Source: Tretioscincus oriximinensis (Eukaryota > Chordata > Lepidosauria > Squamata > Gymnophthalmidae). From it: DNA of 64,000 nucleotides. Shown here piece by piece: positions 1 through 10,330 of the stretch. A model generated the notes under the pieces. It worked only from the letters and a program-made list of their open reading frames with translations. It searched no databases and was not told the DNA's origin. Each line of letters starts with the position of its first letter. The first letter of the stretch is position 1. The DNA is taken from the NCBI GenBank assembly GCA_022410635.1, contig JAJVDF010000967.1:346755-410754 (forward strand), in the 5' to 3' direction. The position numbers and the translations under genes were made by a program.

Positions 1-76
1 TTGCTTTGCAATAAAATACAAAACTTTTCATAGCTTGTGAAATTCTTACTATTTGGACTCTGGAAATTTATGTTCT

Positions 77-165
77 CAGCCCTACTTATTTACAAACTAT
101 CTGCTGTGAGGAGGTTATATAACTGCTCTGAATCTTTTTGGGTTGGAAAAAGATGGGGAGAATAT
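77..165 (+). repeat. SINE fragment, Sauria-SINE-like body
   Basis: A short decayed segment has the order typical of the 3' half of squamate tRNA-derived SINEs: a CAGCCC block, a 'ctgctgtgaggagg' block, then a 'ctgaatctttttgggt' block before an A/G-rich end. No tRNA head is present, so it is a truncated relic. It resembles the segment at 9068-9188. The identification rests on remembered family structure. Confidence 0.45.
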
Positions 166-222
166 CATACATTGCATAACAGAATTCCCGCTGTATGATT
201 CTTATACTGTCTACTACTATGT

Positions 223-490
223 CATGGTAATGCAACGGGCTTTAGCCCCTCTTCCTTACTCCTATCCTTGCCTCCACACACTACCTCCCACCTTCCCTTG
301 CCCCCTTCTATCCGTCTTTCACTTGCTGCTACTTTCCATTTTATTTTCCTTCTTTATTTTTTCTTTTTTTCCTTCCTTACTTTCATCCATTCCTTCCTTT
401 ATTCTTCCTTTCCTTCCTCCACTCTTTCCTTCCTGCTTTCCTTCCTTCTTTCCCCCTTAATGCCTTTGATCTCTGGAAGCTGCCAACTTT
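223..490 (+). repeat. CT-rich repeat, 5' part of foldback family
   Basis: It begins with 'ggtaatgcaacgggcttta', closely matching the block at 15494, then runs into about 200 bp of nearly pure pyrimidine ((CCTT)n-like) to about 460. The open frames here are only Pro/Ser/Leu/Phe-rich low-complexity translations and are not genes. It looks like the left end of the family seen in fuller form at 23185-24225 and 55850-57012. Confidence 0.5.
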
Positions 491-2379
491 CTGAGCCTTG
501 TCACTGGTCGTTATACCACAGAATGTTGGACTCTTGGTACGTGTTTTATTAACACGTTCTTTAATGACAAAATTATTCATTAATTCATCATAATAACTTT
601 TAAGGGTGTCAAAGAAATTATATTGTGAGCATTGCATTAGTATAGAGAGTACTTTCTATGTACATTCCCCCCAAAAAAGTTTCTGTCTTCAACTCTATTT
701 AAGATAGTCTGAATTTTTTATCAATCAGAGTTCTCTTATCAATATCACAGACGAGGCACTTTTGGATTAAAATGCAATTTCTATTTAAAATCCCTAAGGA
801 CTGTTCCACTTGCAGCTTTGGAAAAGAGAAGAAATATATGTAGTAGCCACTTTAGGTGTCTGATGAAAATTGGAGAGCCAGAGAGTAGCTAACCAACTCA
901 AATTATTTGATGTCTTTGTTGTAATAGAACATGCCTTCTTGAGTTGTCTTTCATGTCCCTGATGGAGCCCTGAGGACATACTCCATCTCAACCTACTTTA
1001 ACCTTTTGCCATGCTCAAAGAGGCAGTCTTCTTGGCGTGGAGGATGGGAATCTCTTTGGAACCTATCAGGGCTTCTCCTTAATCAGTTGAAGTGCTGTCT
1101 GTACGATAACAAGAGCTGTTCCTCTCAGCTCGGGTTCTGGCAGCTTGAGAGGCGGGAGACAGGCTGAAAATTTAACCTACATCTACGACATAATAATCTC
1201 AAGCATATCCTCTGGGCAGGTAGGCCAGAGTTGAAACTCAAAATGATTTTTTTAAAGATATATATTTAGTTTGAAATGCCTCAGGGCATTTTGTGAACCT
1301 TTCATTCTTGAAATGTAGCATGAATAACAGTGAGAAGGATTTATTTTCTTGCAACTTAAAATGAATGCATACAAAGTTTTTAAGAGGGTAGAGAAGAATA
1401 TAATGAAAGATAAAATAAGTCACATACAAGCTATTTTGCTTGTTTAATGAGTGTGAAAAAGTGTAACACACACACCCTCCTGTTGCAGTAAGAATTAGAA
1501 GTTGAACCTGGTGAAAAGTCTTATAGCCATTAAAAGTGTAAACTTTTATCCTGGGTTTTATCATGTAACCTTAATGCAACCTTATAGGCAACAAGAGTGT
1601 TAAACTGTGGAACTCTGTATGTGTCTAAAGGCAAGATCTTCATTACTACAGGCATGATTTGACAGACATATCTGACAGCAGATCTTAGGAAGAGAAGAAT
1701 GGTAAATCCTGAGACAATTGTTTTATTGGAATAAAACTTCAGATGACAACTTTTGTTTAAGGAAATAGTTAAACTTGGGGAAATGAGTATCAAAATGGCG
1801 ACTTGAGTAGCAGTTGGTACAATGTGGACTTATAAGGGCTTTTAATAATAGAAGCAGGCTTAGAACAAGGACAGAGAGCCGGCATTTGACTGGGGAGACC
1901 TTGGGGAAATTAGCCAATCGTGATGTATTGCTAAGCAAAACAGTGAGATTCCGCTCCATAGTAAAGATATAAACTATTGAGGACTTGAGGTATTGGGAGC
2001 AAATCTCCCTTTACCAATTAATAATTTATTTCCTTTAGCCTCACCATACAGTTTCCTTCTTGAGATGAAGAAAACTTCATCTAAAGGTCAGGAAAAGACT
2101 AACTTTAAAAAGAAGATGAACAAGTAGAGACTATACTACATCTCAGATGAATTCAATTCAGGATAGTGTTCAGATGTCTGGAATTTCTTATAAGTCAGCA
2201 GATATAAAGAGAACTCTGATTCAAAAGAATATATAGGTCAGGCAGTCAGGTACACAATGAACAACACCAGCAATTACAGGAAAGAGGATGTCCTTGAACA
2301 AGCAAAATGTTAAAAATTGTTAGCTGCTGTTATACCCTGAAATATCCTTGGAATGGCCTAAGTATGTGACCTTATTTTA
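491..2379. other. AT-rich unique sequence, no gene seen
   Basis: About 1.9 kb of AT-rich DNA with no recognisable coding motif, repeat or RNA gene. The short open frames on both strands have no domain-like composition. Confidence 0.5.
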
Positions 2380-3045
2380 TCTACTTATTTGTATTTTTAT
2401 CTCCTGCCCTGTACCTAGGGTTGCGATAGAAGGCTGCTGGGCATTTGGCAAGGGCAAGCCTTGGTTGAGGAAAGGCAGGAGGAGGGAGGACCAGGCACAC
2501 AAAGATGCTCCTGCTTTGAAGTGAACAGGGGAGGCTGGAGTCATCGAGGAGGAGTTGTGCATTGNGTGTCATTGTGAGGAAGGAAGCAGGGGTCCCCTTC
2601 AGGGCTGTTGTGGGTGGCGTCAGGAAGGTTGCTTGTCATAGGCTTCAGTTCAGTTTTCAGGCTGGCAAATTCTCTGTCCCGCCCTCCCCCCCAGCATTCT
2701 CCTCAGTCAGTGTCCACCAATGTGTGTGTATGTATGTGATGACAGGTTTAATTATTGTGGAAAAGAGGCAATTTTAGCAGGTGAAACAGCTTAGTACTAC
2801 AAGGTTTGCTGAAACCTCCTTTCCACCCCTTCTGTGGAAGAGTGTGTGTGTGTTGGGGTGGTGGTGTGTAGAGGGACTTGTGTGTTGCCAGGCACGTGTG
2901 GAGCCGTGTGTGTGTATATTTGTGCTTGCTGTTGTGGGGAGGGGGCTAATTTCTAAATTGTGTCCTGGTTTTGGACTCTTAGATTATGGTAACCCTACCT
3001 GTACCTGAAGATTTCTGGGCAGATTACAGTAGTTACAAAATAAAT
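2380..3045 (-). repeat. L2 LINE 3' tail split by a MITE
   Basis: The segments 2380-2415 and 3006-3045 together read as the reverse complement of the L2 3' tail, with a T-rich (TTTATTTGTATTT) tail followed by 'tcctgccctgtacctga'. They are separated by the hAT-like element at 2416-2997. Excising that element and one copy of its 8-bp duplication rejoins the tail, so the L2 was there first. Compare the intact tail at 36568-36755. Confidence 0.6.
2416..2997. mobile_element. hAT-like non-autonomous transposon (582 bp)
   Basis: Ends are TAGGGTTGCGATA and TATGGTAACCCTA, an imperfect 13-bp terminal inverted repeat. It is flanked on both sides by the perfect 8-bp direct repeat CCTGTACC (2408-2415 and 2998-3005), as expected for hAT insertion. 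The interior is G/T-rich, with TG microsatellite runs near 2718 and 2840-2920, and has no transposase frame. The element at 49810-50233 has nearly the same ends and also an 8-bp duplication, so these are two members of one family. Confidence 0.8.
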
Positions 3046-3046
3046 A

Positions 3047-3124
3047 TACTGCTCAAAACAATTAAGGGAACACTTTAACATACACTGTTGTGTTAAAGTG
3101 TTCCCTGAATTGTTTTGAGCAGTA
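3047..3124. mobile_element. 78-bp palindromic Tc1/mariner-type MITE, copy 1
   Basis: A near-perfect palindrome: each arm starts TACTGCTCAAAACAATTAAG (20 bases of a roughly 35-base arm) and the arms meet in a few bases. It is flanked by TA dinucleotides, the Tc1/mariner target. A second copy lies at 25279-25356. The ends resemble those of vertebrate Tc1-like elements, so this is probably two terminal repeats joined without an interior. Confidence 0.8.
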
Positions 3125-3722
3125 TATATATATGAATCCACTAAAAATAATAGAAGTGGATAGATAAATAGAAGTGTGGGTAAAAGATGTGTCTTAATCA
3201 CTTTTCTAAATGTGGAAGAAGGGCCCCTCTAGTTTGGATGCTAGTACCAAAAAGGCCTAATGCAAGTCCTCATGATGATATCTCATTACAAATCTGAGAA
3301 TCTCATTTGCTTCATATAGATAAAGACCCTGAGAGTTAAGCTTGATTGTTGAGAAATATTACAAGCAAACATTAAGGGGCAAGAATCTCAAAGACATTGC
3401 AATGTGGAGCCATCCCAACACAGTGTTTATACAGTAGNATACAACTAGAGATGGCTCGTGGCCACCGTCTTGAGGGTGTGCACTNGTGTCCTAGGGGGTT
3501 ACAGGAATGATTATTCCCTTTACTTCTGGCACCATTTGAATGTCCTGCACGCTGGCTGCATTCTAATTGGGCACTTGGGTCTGGAAGAAGGAAGGAGCCA
3601 CAGGCTGACAGTGANGAAGCCTGGCACAGATGAAGCCAAAAAAAGAAGAAGCTCCAAACTGTTGCTGCTAGGATCCTAAAAGGTGAGTTAATCTTGCCTT
3701 ATGAGGCACCGGGGATATAAAG

Positions 3723-3965
3723 TTTAAGAAACAGTTTGTCAATCAAGAGGTCCATTCTGGAAGCCCTGTGTCAGCCATGGAGAGGGCCAACTCAGCTGTT
3801 TGAAAGCAAGTATTTGTAATTAGGTAAACGGGTACCACCACAAATGTAAGCCTTCAGGTGAAAAATATTTTGTAGGCTGCTTTGAATTCCCTTGTGTGAG
3901 AAAAGCAGAATATAAAAACCCAGTTCTTCTTTTTCTTCTTCTTCTACTATTACTACTCTGTATGA
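3723..3965 (+). repeat. tRNA-derived SINE with CTT-rich tail, copy 1
   Basis: It shares a 'gaagccctgtgt.(g)gccatggagag' block with 30765-31020 and a 3' block ending in 'tataaaaaccca' followed by TTCTTC repeats. The 'gaggtccattctggaagccc' region looks like a decayed B box. The tail is pyrimidine-rich instead of poly-A. Three copies of this family are in the window: here, 30765 and 35521. Confidence 0.6.
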
Positions 3966-4410
3966 TTATCTTTTCGGTATAGCAACTGAAAATTCAAAGA
4001 TCCTACATTTAAAATGAATACTTAAAATACTCTCTTCCCCCAGGTGACACAGTTTTTTTCAATGACAGATCAATAAACTATGGTCTGTATGAATAAATAC
4101 TCATTTTTAGACTTGCCATGTAATAATGCTTTATTCTCTTTTACAGTGATTGTTCTCTTCAGAAGTAGAGAGAACAAATATTAGCAGTTTTCCAAGAAAA
4201 CCATTGCATAGTCTCTTGGCTCTGCTAGGCTAAAGTCTTAATTCTTCCCTTTTTTCAAGGCTAAATTTTTGAACCACAGGAATCAAGCATATTATCTCAC
4301 TGTATTGCACTTAGTTGTAAAGTAACTTTAAGTTCAATTCACTTAAAATAATGTTTATTGCAAGTTTTAAAAACCCTAAATCAAGATAACTGATGCTGTC
4401 TTTTTTTTTT

Positions 4411-4551
4411 CCTATAGGAAAAAAATTACTTGTGATAAAACATGGTTATGTAAATAGCTAATAGGAAAAAAATTACTTGTGATAAAACATGGTTATGTAA
4501 ATAGCTAATAGGAAAAAAATTACTTGTGATAAAACATGGTTATGTAAATAG
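4411..4551 (+). repeat. Tandem repeat, 3 x 47 bp
   Basis: Three adjacent, essentially identical 47-bp units at 4411-4457, 4458-4504 and 4505-4551. Each contains 'ttacttgtgataaaacatgg'. The near identity implies recent local amplification, or possibly an assembly artefact. Confidence 0.95.
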
Positions 4552-6380
4552 CTACCTGTGGTAGGGAGGATTTGATGTTTGCGTAAAAGTGTGTGAAGTA
4601 TTCATAACCTAGGCTAAACATTAGAATATGCAGTGATGTAATCTATTAAGATGAAGCAGGGTTTTTTCTGTGGTTCTGCCCTATGGTGCTGAAAATAAGT
4701 TATGAATGCAGCACTGTTCAAGAGTAAAAAAGTTTACTTGGAAGAGAGCGGTGCGCCTGGGCCCCTGCTATTGAGAAGATGCCAGTCAGGAATGAAAACG
4801 TCTTTCACAAAACTATAGTTAACTTCCTTGTAATACAGTACAATAATGCAAAGAATTTAAAATCCAATGAGCGTGTGAAAACAGACACACACAGTACTTT
4901 TAAAGTTGGAACGAAATAGGCTTAGATATAAACTAGTATTGAATGTTCACATCTAAAAATAATATTGTCTTTTTTTCCTTTGCTTTCCTTTCCAAATAAA
5001 AAGTGACTGAATCGGGCATTTATAACCCTTTCCTCGCATCCAAGATCCTTTTTTGTGCCTCTTGATTTGGGACTACAAAAGATGTCTTCTGAGAAGAAAA
5101 GCTTTGAGCATGACATCAGTATAAAGGAATGCTCCCTACAATGCAGTATATTAAAAGTAATGCTTGTTTAAAATAATGTGGCTTTTAAAAGATGGAGGGG
5201 AGAAGCAAAGCAGTAAAAATTTAGAAGACAAGTACAATAAATCATGTCACCCTCATTTTACTTTTTTGAAGAAAATAAGTTTTTTTAAAAGGGTTAAAGG
5301 AACATTTTATATCATTGTAAGTGAAAGGTTGTGCTGCTTTACTGTGAATCTGAAGAGTTTATATAAAGAAGCATAACAGTCATTGTTAATTTAGCAACTG
5401 TTTGAGAGGGGAAGACATACTTTTAATCCAACTATAAAACTAGACTAAACTAGGAAAAAAACTTTAGTTTTTCAGATGGTTTGAAAGTATGGCTGCAGGT
5501 ACCTGACGTGTTAAAATCCACAATGTGAGATAAAACACAAGTGCAGAATTCAGCCATCATACAATACCTTTAAATCCGTGTTGAGCCGATGAGAAGACAA
5601 ACCAGGAAGTAAATACGGAGTATGTTCAACCAGCGATTCAGCATTGTGCTGTGCTGACNTTATCTTCCTGTGTTCTGGTAATCCCCATTAAGGATCTGTA
5701 CACACAGGAAGACTTCTACAGGTTGCAAAACATCTAAAGAATATTCCAGGGCAAAGGACCTTTTTTCTGAGTGCATTGCTAAAACTCTGTTAACAAGTGG
5801 AACAGAGTCATCATCATGTAAATATCCTTGCGGTCCAATACCTCAGCCTATGTGTCAGAATAGCACCTGTGTATAAAGTTTGGAAAATGGAGGCCATACA
5901 GCAAGCATAAAAAAGAGTAGGAAGAGTGTTGTAAAACTGGAATACTTTGAATTGCTCCAATGTTAATGCTGGATCNTCCTTTGAATGCAGATAGAACAGT
6001 CTGTAGGATTAATAAAAGGTTTTGGACCTTCAAAAGTCTTAAGTGAGTGCAAAAATAAATAGAAACAAATCTAACTACTTAAACTGAACTCTTCATTTTT
6101 AAAATTTTGTTGTCTTTATATCTTTTTTTTACATCATTTTCACCTCTTCTATTTTATTCTCATAGAACCATCTGAAATAGATTGAACTTAAAGAGACTGT
6201 ACCTAATTTGTAATCTATGCTAAGCTTTCAGAACAAAATGAAGATTTGAACATTCGCAGGGATCGCAAGAATTCCCCTTCCCCATACTGTGTACAAGGAA
6301 TTGCTTTGCTTGGGAAATGCCAGGAGCTGGGAGGCGCCTCCTCCCGCTGCCACCTCAGGTGCCACTTGTCTTCTCAAGCC
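4552..6380. other. AT-rich unique sequence, no gene seen
   Basis: About 1.8 kb with no recognisable gene or repeat family. A few isolated Ns occur (near 5659 and 5976). Short frames lack recognisable domains. Confidence 0.45.
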
Positions 6381-6387
6381 CACTGCC

Positions 6388-6430
6388 TTCTCCTTTGGTG
6401 GAAGACATGAAGTCTTTCACCAAAGGAGAA
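6388..6430. repeat. Short hairpin, 19-bp arms
   Basis: The left arm TTCTCCTTTGGTGGAAGAC pairs with the right arm GTCTTTCACCAAAGGAGAA, with one mismatch and a 5-base loop (ATGAA). It sits in a locally GC-rich patch (about 6240-6430) in otherwise AT-rich DNA. There is no evidence that it is transcribed. Confidence 0.8.
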
Positions 6431-6685
6431 CTAGCTATCTCCTGTGAATCTATTCTGCTGATTGATCGTTTTTGTTGTCAGAATTTTTCAATGTCATGTA
6501 ATCTGTATCCACTCCCTTTATTTCAAAGCAATAGTAGTGTTGGTCTGGGTTTAGAAAATCTAGCAATGGTCTTGTAGCATATTACACACTAAGAAAAAAA
6601 AGGTAGGCAGCTAGAGGAAAAGTAGATGTCTACAAAAGCTCATGCTGCCTACTTTTTTATTAATGTATAACGTAAGCTGACCAGA

Positions 6686-6867
6686 TGACCTCTTTTTTGG
6701 GGGGGGGGTTGAAAACCCAGTTTTGGGATGCCTCCCAGTTTTTTCTGAGGATTTTTTTTTCAAAAAAATTTTTTTTTCCAAATATATTTTGTTTTTTAAT
6801 TTTTTTTCCTCAAAAAAAACCCGGGAGGCACCCCAAAAACAGGTTTTCACCCCCCCAAAAGGGGTCA
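6686..6867. mobile_element. Palindromic MITE-like element next to CR1
   Basis: The outer ends are TGACCTC and GGGGTCA. The arms run through a G run (C run on the right), 'tgaaaac', 'ttttggg', 'tgcctccc' and 'tttttctgagg', then a T-rich/A-rich centre. The right end touches the CR1 3' terminus at 6868. No target duplication was identified, so its boundary with CR1 is uncertain. Confidence 0.65.
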
Positions 6868-8197
6868 TAAGAACATAAGGACATAAGAATAGCCATACTG
6901 GATCAGGCCACAGCCCATCAAGTCCAGCATTCTGTGTCACACAGAGGCCCACCAGATGCAAATGGGCAGTCCGAACAGAGGAAGCAAAATATGCACCTTT
7001 TCATGACTCCCTGCAAATGGTATCTCAGGAGTCCTGCCTGTTGCTCCATCCCGGAGGCAACATCCAGACATCCATCCTAGTATCCATTTATACCCTTGGT
7101 ATCCATAAACCTGTCTAGTCCTGTCTTGAAACTATCCAAGCTGTAAGCTACCACTACCTCTTCAGGAAGTAAATCCACAGGCTGATGACCCTCTGGGTGA
7201 AAAAATACTTTCCTTTGTCCTCACTTTTCTACCCAACAGTTTTAAGGAGTGCCCTCTGGTCCTTGTGTTGTGTGATAGAGAAAACATTTTTTCTCTATTC
7301 ACCCTGTCGATCCCATGCATGATTTTGTACACTTCAATCAGATCACCCCTCAAACGTCTCCTTTCAAGGCTGAAGAGGCCCAGACGTTGCACCCTTGCTT
7401 CATAAGGGAGGTGCTCCAGATCCTTGATCATTTTTGTTGCCCTTTTCTGCACCTTCTCCAGTTCCAAAATATCCCTCTTGAGATGTGGTAACCAGAATTG
7501 AACACAGTATTCCAAATGTGGCCTCACCACAGATTTATAAAGAGTCAAAACAACATTTGCTGACTTGTTTTCGATTCCTTTCCTAATTATCCCCAACATG
7601 GAATTTGCCTTTTTTGCTGCTGCTGCACACTGGGTTGACATTTTCATTGAATTGTCCACCAACACTCCAAGATCCTTTTCTTGCTCGGTCACAGAAAGCT
7701 TGGTTNCCATCAGGTGGTAAGAGTATTTTGGGTTCTTTGCTCCAATATGCATGACCTTGCACTTGCTTAAGTTGAAGTGCATTTGCCACTTTGATGCCCA
7801 CTCACCCAATTTCAATAAATCACTCTGGAGTGCCTTACAATAATTTTCAGTTTTCACTACCCAGAACAGTTTAGTGTCGTCAGCAAACTTGGCTACTTCA
7901 CTATTTACCTCGGCATCCAGATCATTTATAAATATATTGAAAAGCAAGGGTCCCAGGACAGATCCCTGGAGTACCCCACTTCTTACCTCTTTCCACTCAG
8001 AGAACTGTCCATTTAATACTACCCTCTGTTTTCTATCTTTTAGCCAGTTTCCAATCCAGGACAAAGTCTGTCCTCTTATACCATGAGTATGGAGCTTTTT
8101 TAGAAGCCTTTGATGAGGGACTTTATCAAAAGCCTTTTGAAAATCTAGATAGACAATATCAACTGGATCCCCTTTATCTACATGTTTGTTAGCACTC
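6868..8197 (-). mobile_element. CR1 LINE, 3' half (RT C-terminal part plus 3' UTR)
   Basis: On the minus strand a long frame (7162-8064) encodes the later part of a CR1 reverse transcriptase. It starts in the thumb-ward region (SWIGNWLKDRKQRVVLNG), continues through the catalytic FADDTKLF motif (codons near 7870-7895) and ends in the C-terminal block RRRLRGDLIEVYKIMHGID. The 3' UTR ends with the CR1 terminus, which reads ATAAGAACATAAG on the plus strand at 6868. The 5' side breaks at about 8197, so this is a 5'-truncated copy, as expected of LINEs. The frame is open over about 300 codons with one N, which suggests a fairly young insertion. It has no promoter or ORF1 and cannot be autonomous. 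Confidence 0.92.
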
Positions 8198-8240
8198 TCG
8201 CCAGCCTACTCTCGCCAGCCTAATCTGGTCAGCCTACATA
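8197..8240. repeat. Short tandem repeat at CR1 breakpoint
   Basis: Degenerate repeats of 'ctctcgccagccta' (about 15 bp, 2-3 units) lie exactly where the CR1 5' end breaks off. Confidence 0.6.
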
Positions 8241-8289
8241 ATGTGCTATGAGACCCCACTTGCTAGATTTTTTTACTCCCTTGTAGTTC

Positions 8290-8650
8290 CACCTTGTTGC
8301 TACTAGTCCTTCCCTATGCCAATAAGGACTGGGCCGATCCTTTTGCTTTGTGACAGCTCTTCAGATATTTCTTTGTATTTACCATTTCTTCTCTAGTCTT
8401 CTCTTTTGTAAACTAAGCATCCCTAGATCCTTTAACCAACCTTCATGGGGTGACATGGCTATGGTTTGCAGACTACCCAGCCACCATCTTTGTAACTCTC
8501 ATTTGAACTTGCTTTAGTTTGTTAATATCCTTTTTAAATTAAGGTGCCCGCACTTGAAAATGATATTCTAGATGTGGCCTGACCAACACAGAATAGAGGG
8601 GAATAATTACTTTGCATGATCTAGATAGTGTGCTTACTTCCTCTTGGGAT
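8290..8650 (-). mobile_element. Older CR1 fragment, different subfamily
   Basis: The reverse complement resembles the C-terminal coding and 3' region of older amniote CR1s. Recognisable blocks are the stretch equivalent to 'gtaaactaagcatccctag' and the 'gatgtggcctgaccaacaca' / 'gaatagaggggaataattac' blocks. It carries many substitutions and no open frame. It is more diverged than the CR1 at 6868-8197, so the locus holds CR1 insertions of at least two ages. Confidence 0.65.
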
Positions 8651-9067
8651 TAGGAGGCCTACTGGGAAAAAACCATTTTCCCCTGTTTTGTAATTACTTA
8701 ACTACTGGGTCCACTTAATTACAAAAATTTGAGGAATATCCTAGGTCTCCACATTGGATTTTTTCCTGTAATAGGACTGAGCACCAGAATGTGAAGAACT
8801 ATATAGGCTTTCTGCTTTGTGGAGGATATAATCCAATTTAGATTATCAATGTAGTAAGAAGGCACTTCCTCTCTTTCAAATCCACTTAAGTGTTGAATAA
8901 AATGTGATTAAAGTTTCCTTTTAGTCCCTGAACTTTGTGATCAGATCACACTGTATGGCATAGAGCTTTCTCACTGGAGCCACTTTTGGTTAGAGTCTTA
9001 TACGCCTATCTAGTAGACTCTTGGTTTGNATTTGTACTCCTCCATAAAGCAAGCTTGGTCAACTTGT

Positions 9068-9188
9068 GGAACTCTCTCAGCCCCACTCTCTTCACAAATT
9101 ATCTGTTGTGAAGAGAAGAATAGGTTAGTTAAGGAGTATTGATTCCTTTTGGACTGAGAAAAGTGGGGTATAAAGCCCAAATCAAATA
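9068..9188 (+). repeat. SINE fragment, Sauria-SINE-like 3' half
   Basis: It has a CAGCCCCACTC block, 'tctgttgtgaagagaagaa', and an end block 'ttccttttggactgagaaaa' followed by 'gtggggtataaagccc'. These match the generic 3' half of squamate SINEs. The tRNA head is absent. Confidence 0.55.
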
Positions 9189-9241
9189 TATCATATATGC
9201 ATGGTGGTATATTTCTTGTGTGTTTGCTGGATTAACCTGGC

Positions 9242-9432
9242 TGTTCCTAAAGAGAACTTCATTGCCAATAGCTGAAACCTCTCCTTCTTTAACGAGGTCT
9301 TCGACTGAAGAAGCAACTTGTCTTTCCTACTTTCAGACACTGTTTTAAAATGTTAATTTTGAACTTTTGCTTTTATTGCTCTCTGCCCTGAGCATAGGTC
9401 AGAATAAAAGTGTAAATAAATAAATTACGCCT
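9242..9432 (+). mobile_element. L2 LINE 3' end
   Basis: It ends in a decayed 'tctgccctgagcataggtca' block followed by 'gtaaataaataaatta', the tail layout of L2 in this genome (compare 26385-26676). Only the last 190 bp are present and no reverse transcriptase sequence survives. Confidence 0.6.
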
Positions 9433-9899
9433 GGAAGGAATTAAAAATATATTAGTCATTGACAACATTCACATTTCTGAGACTTGGCAACAAACAGTTA
9501 ATTGAGTACAAGAACAACAGGAAGAAAACAATACCATTTTTATGCTGTCCTTCACCAGAAGGTCCCAGTACAAGTCACAATATTAAAAGCAACACCAATA
9601 CAATAACCATAAAGCATTTGTAAAATTTAATCCTCGCTTTCTCCCTCCCTCCCTCCCTGATAGAAGAGCACTCAGTGGAAGCTAAATGGGAAAGTTGATT
9701 TAGATGTTTAGATGACATATCCTGTAGATTCGTTTGGGGCTGAGGATTTATACTTGAGTGCGTAGTCTGAATAACTATCACCTCAAAATTAGCCTTCCCC
9801 AACTCTGATCATCTCTTGTTAATCCCTTACTGCTTCAGTAGCAATGTAAGCATTTTTAGCAATATGTTGCTTCTGTATAGCAGGTCACATATTCTGGTC

Positions 9900-10330
9900 A
9901 CATTTTCGAGAGCAATAAAAACTAGGAGAGCTATCAATTTTTTGTGTAATCATTTCTTTTCCTCTTTGTTTGTCGCTCTATGAAGGTAAATCCCCTCCCA
10001 CTCTAAAAAAATGGCACGGTGAAAGTGAATGTCGTTTAGAAATTGCCAAATTTTCTTGACTGCCTGTTTATTTAAAGTGTGCCATGCAGGTGTGCAAGTG
10101 CTGTTCCCCTCCTGTTGCTGCGTCTGCTTGCTGGCTTCTTTCCTTGCCAATTAGGGGATTATTCCTACAATGCATAATTAAAATTAACAATACCCCGAAG
10201 TGGGGAAGGAACCCATTATATACTTCAAACTTTCCGGAGTTGTTTGCTGAATCTGTTTTATAATTCCTAAATGCTCCAAATGATGGCAAAGGTTAAAATT
10301 GGGAACAGGCATTTATTTTCCGTAAAGCTT
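9900..10330. other. Candidate conserved non-coding element
   Basis: A repeat-free, compositionally complex stretch with homeodomain-type cores, for example 'gcataattaaaattaac' near 10171, and no open frame of interest. This is inference from texture only; no alignment is available. Confidence 0.22.

Noticed and set aside
143..552. Overlapping open frames of about 100 codons rich in Pro, Ser, Leu and Phe
   Set aside because: They are translations of a polypyrimidine tract and have no domain, start context or splice signals.
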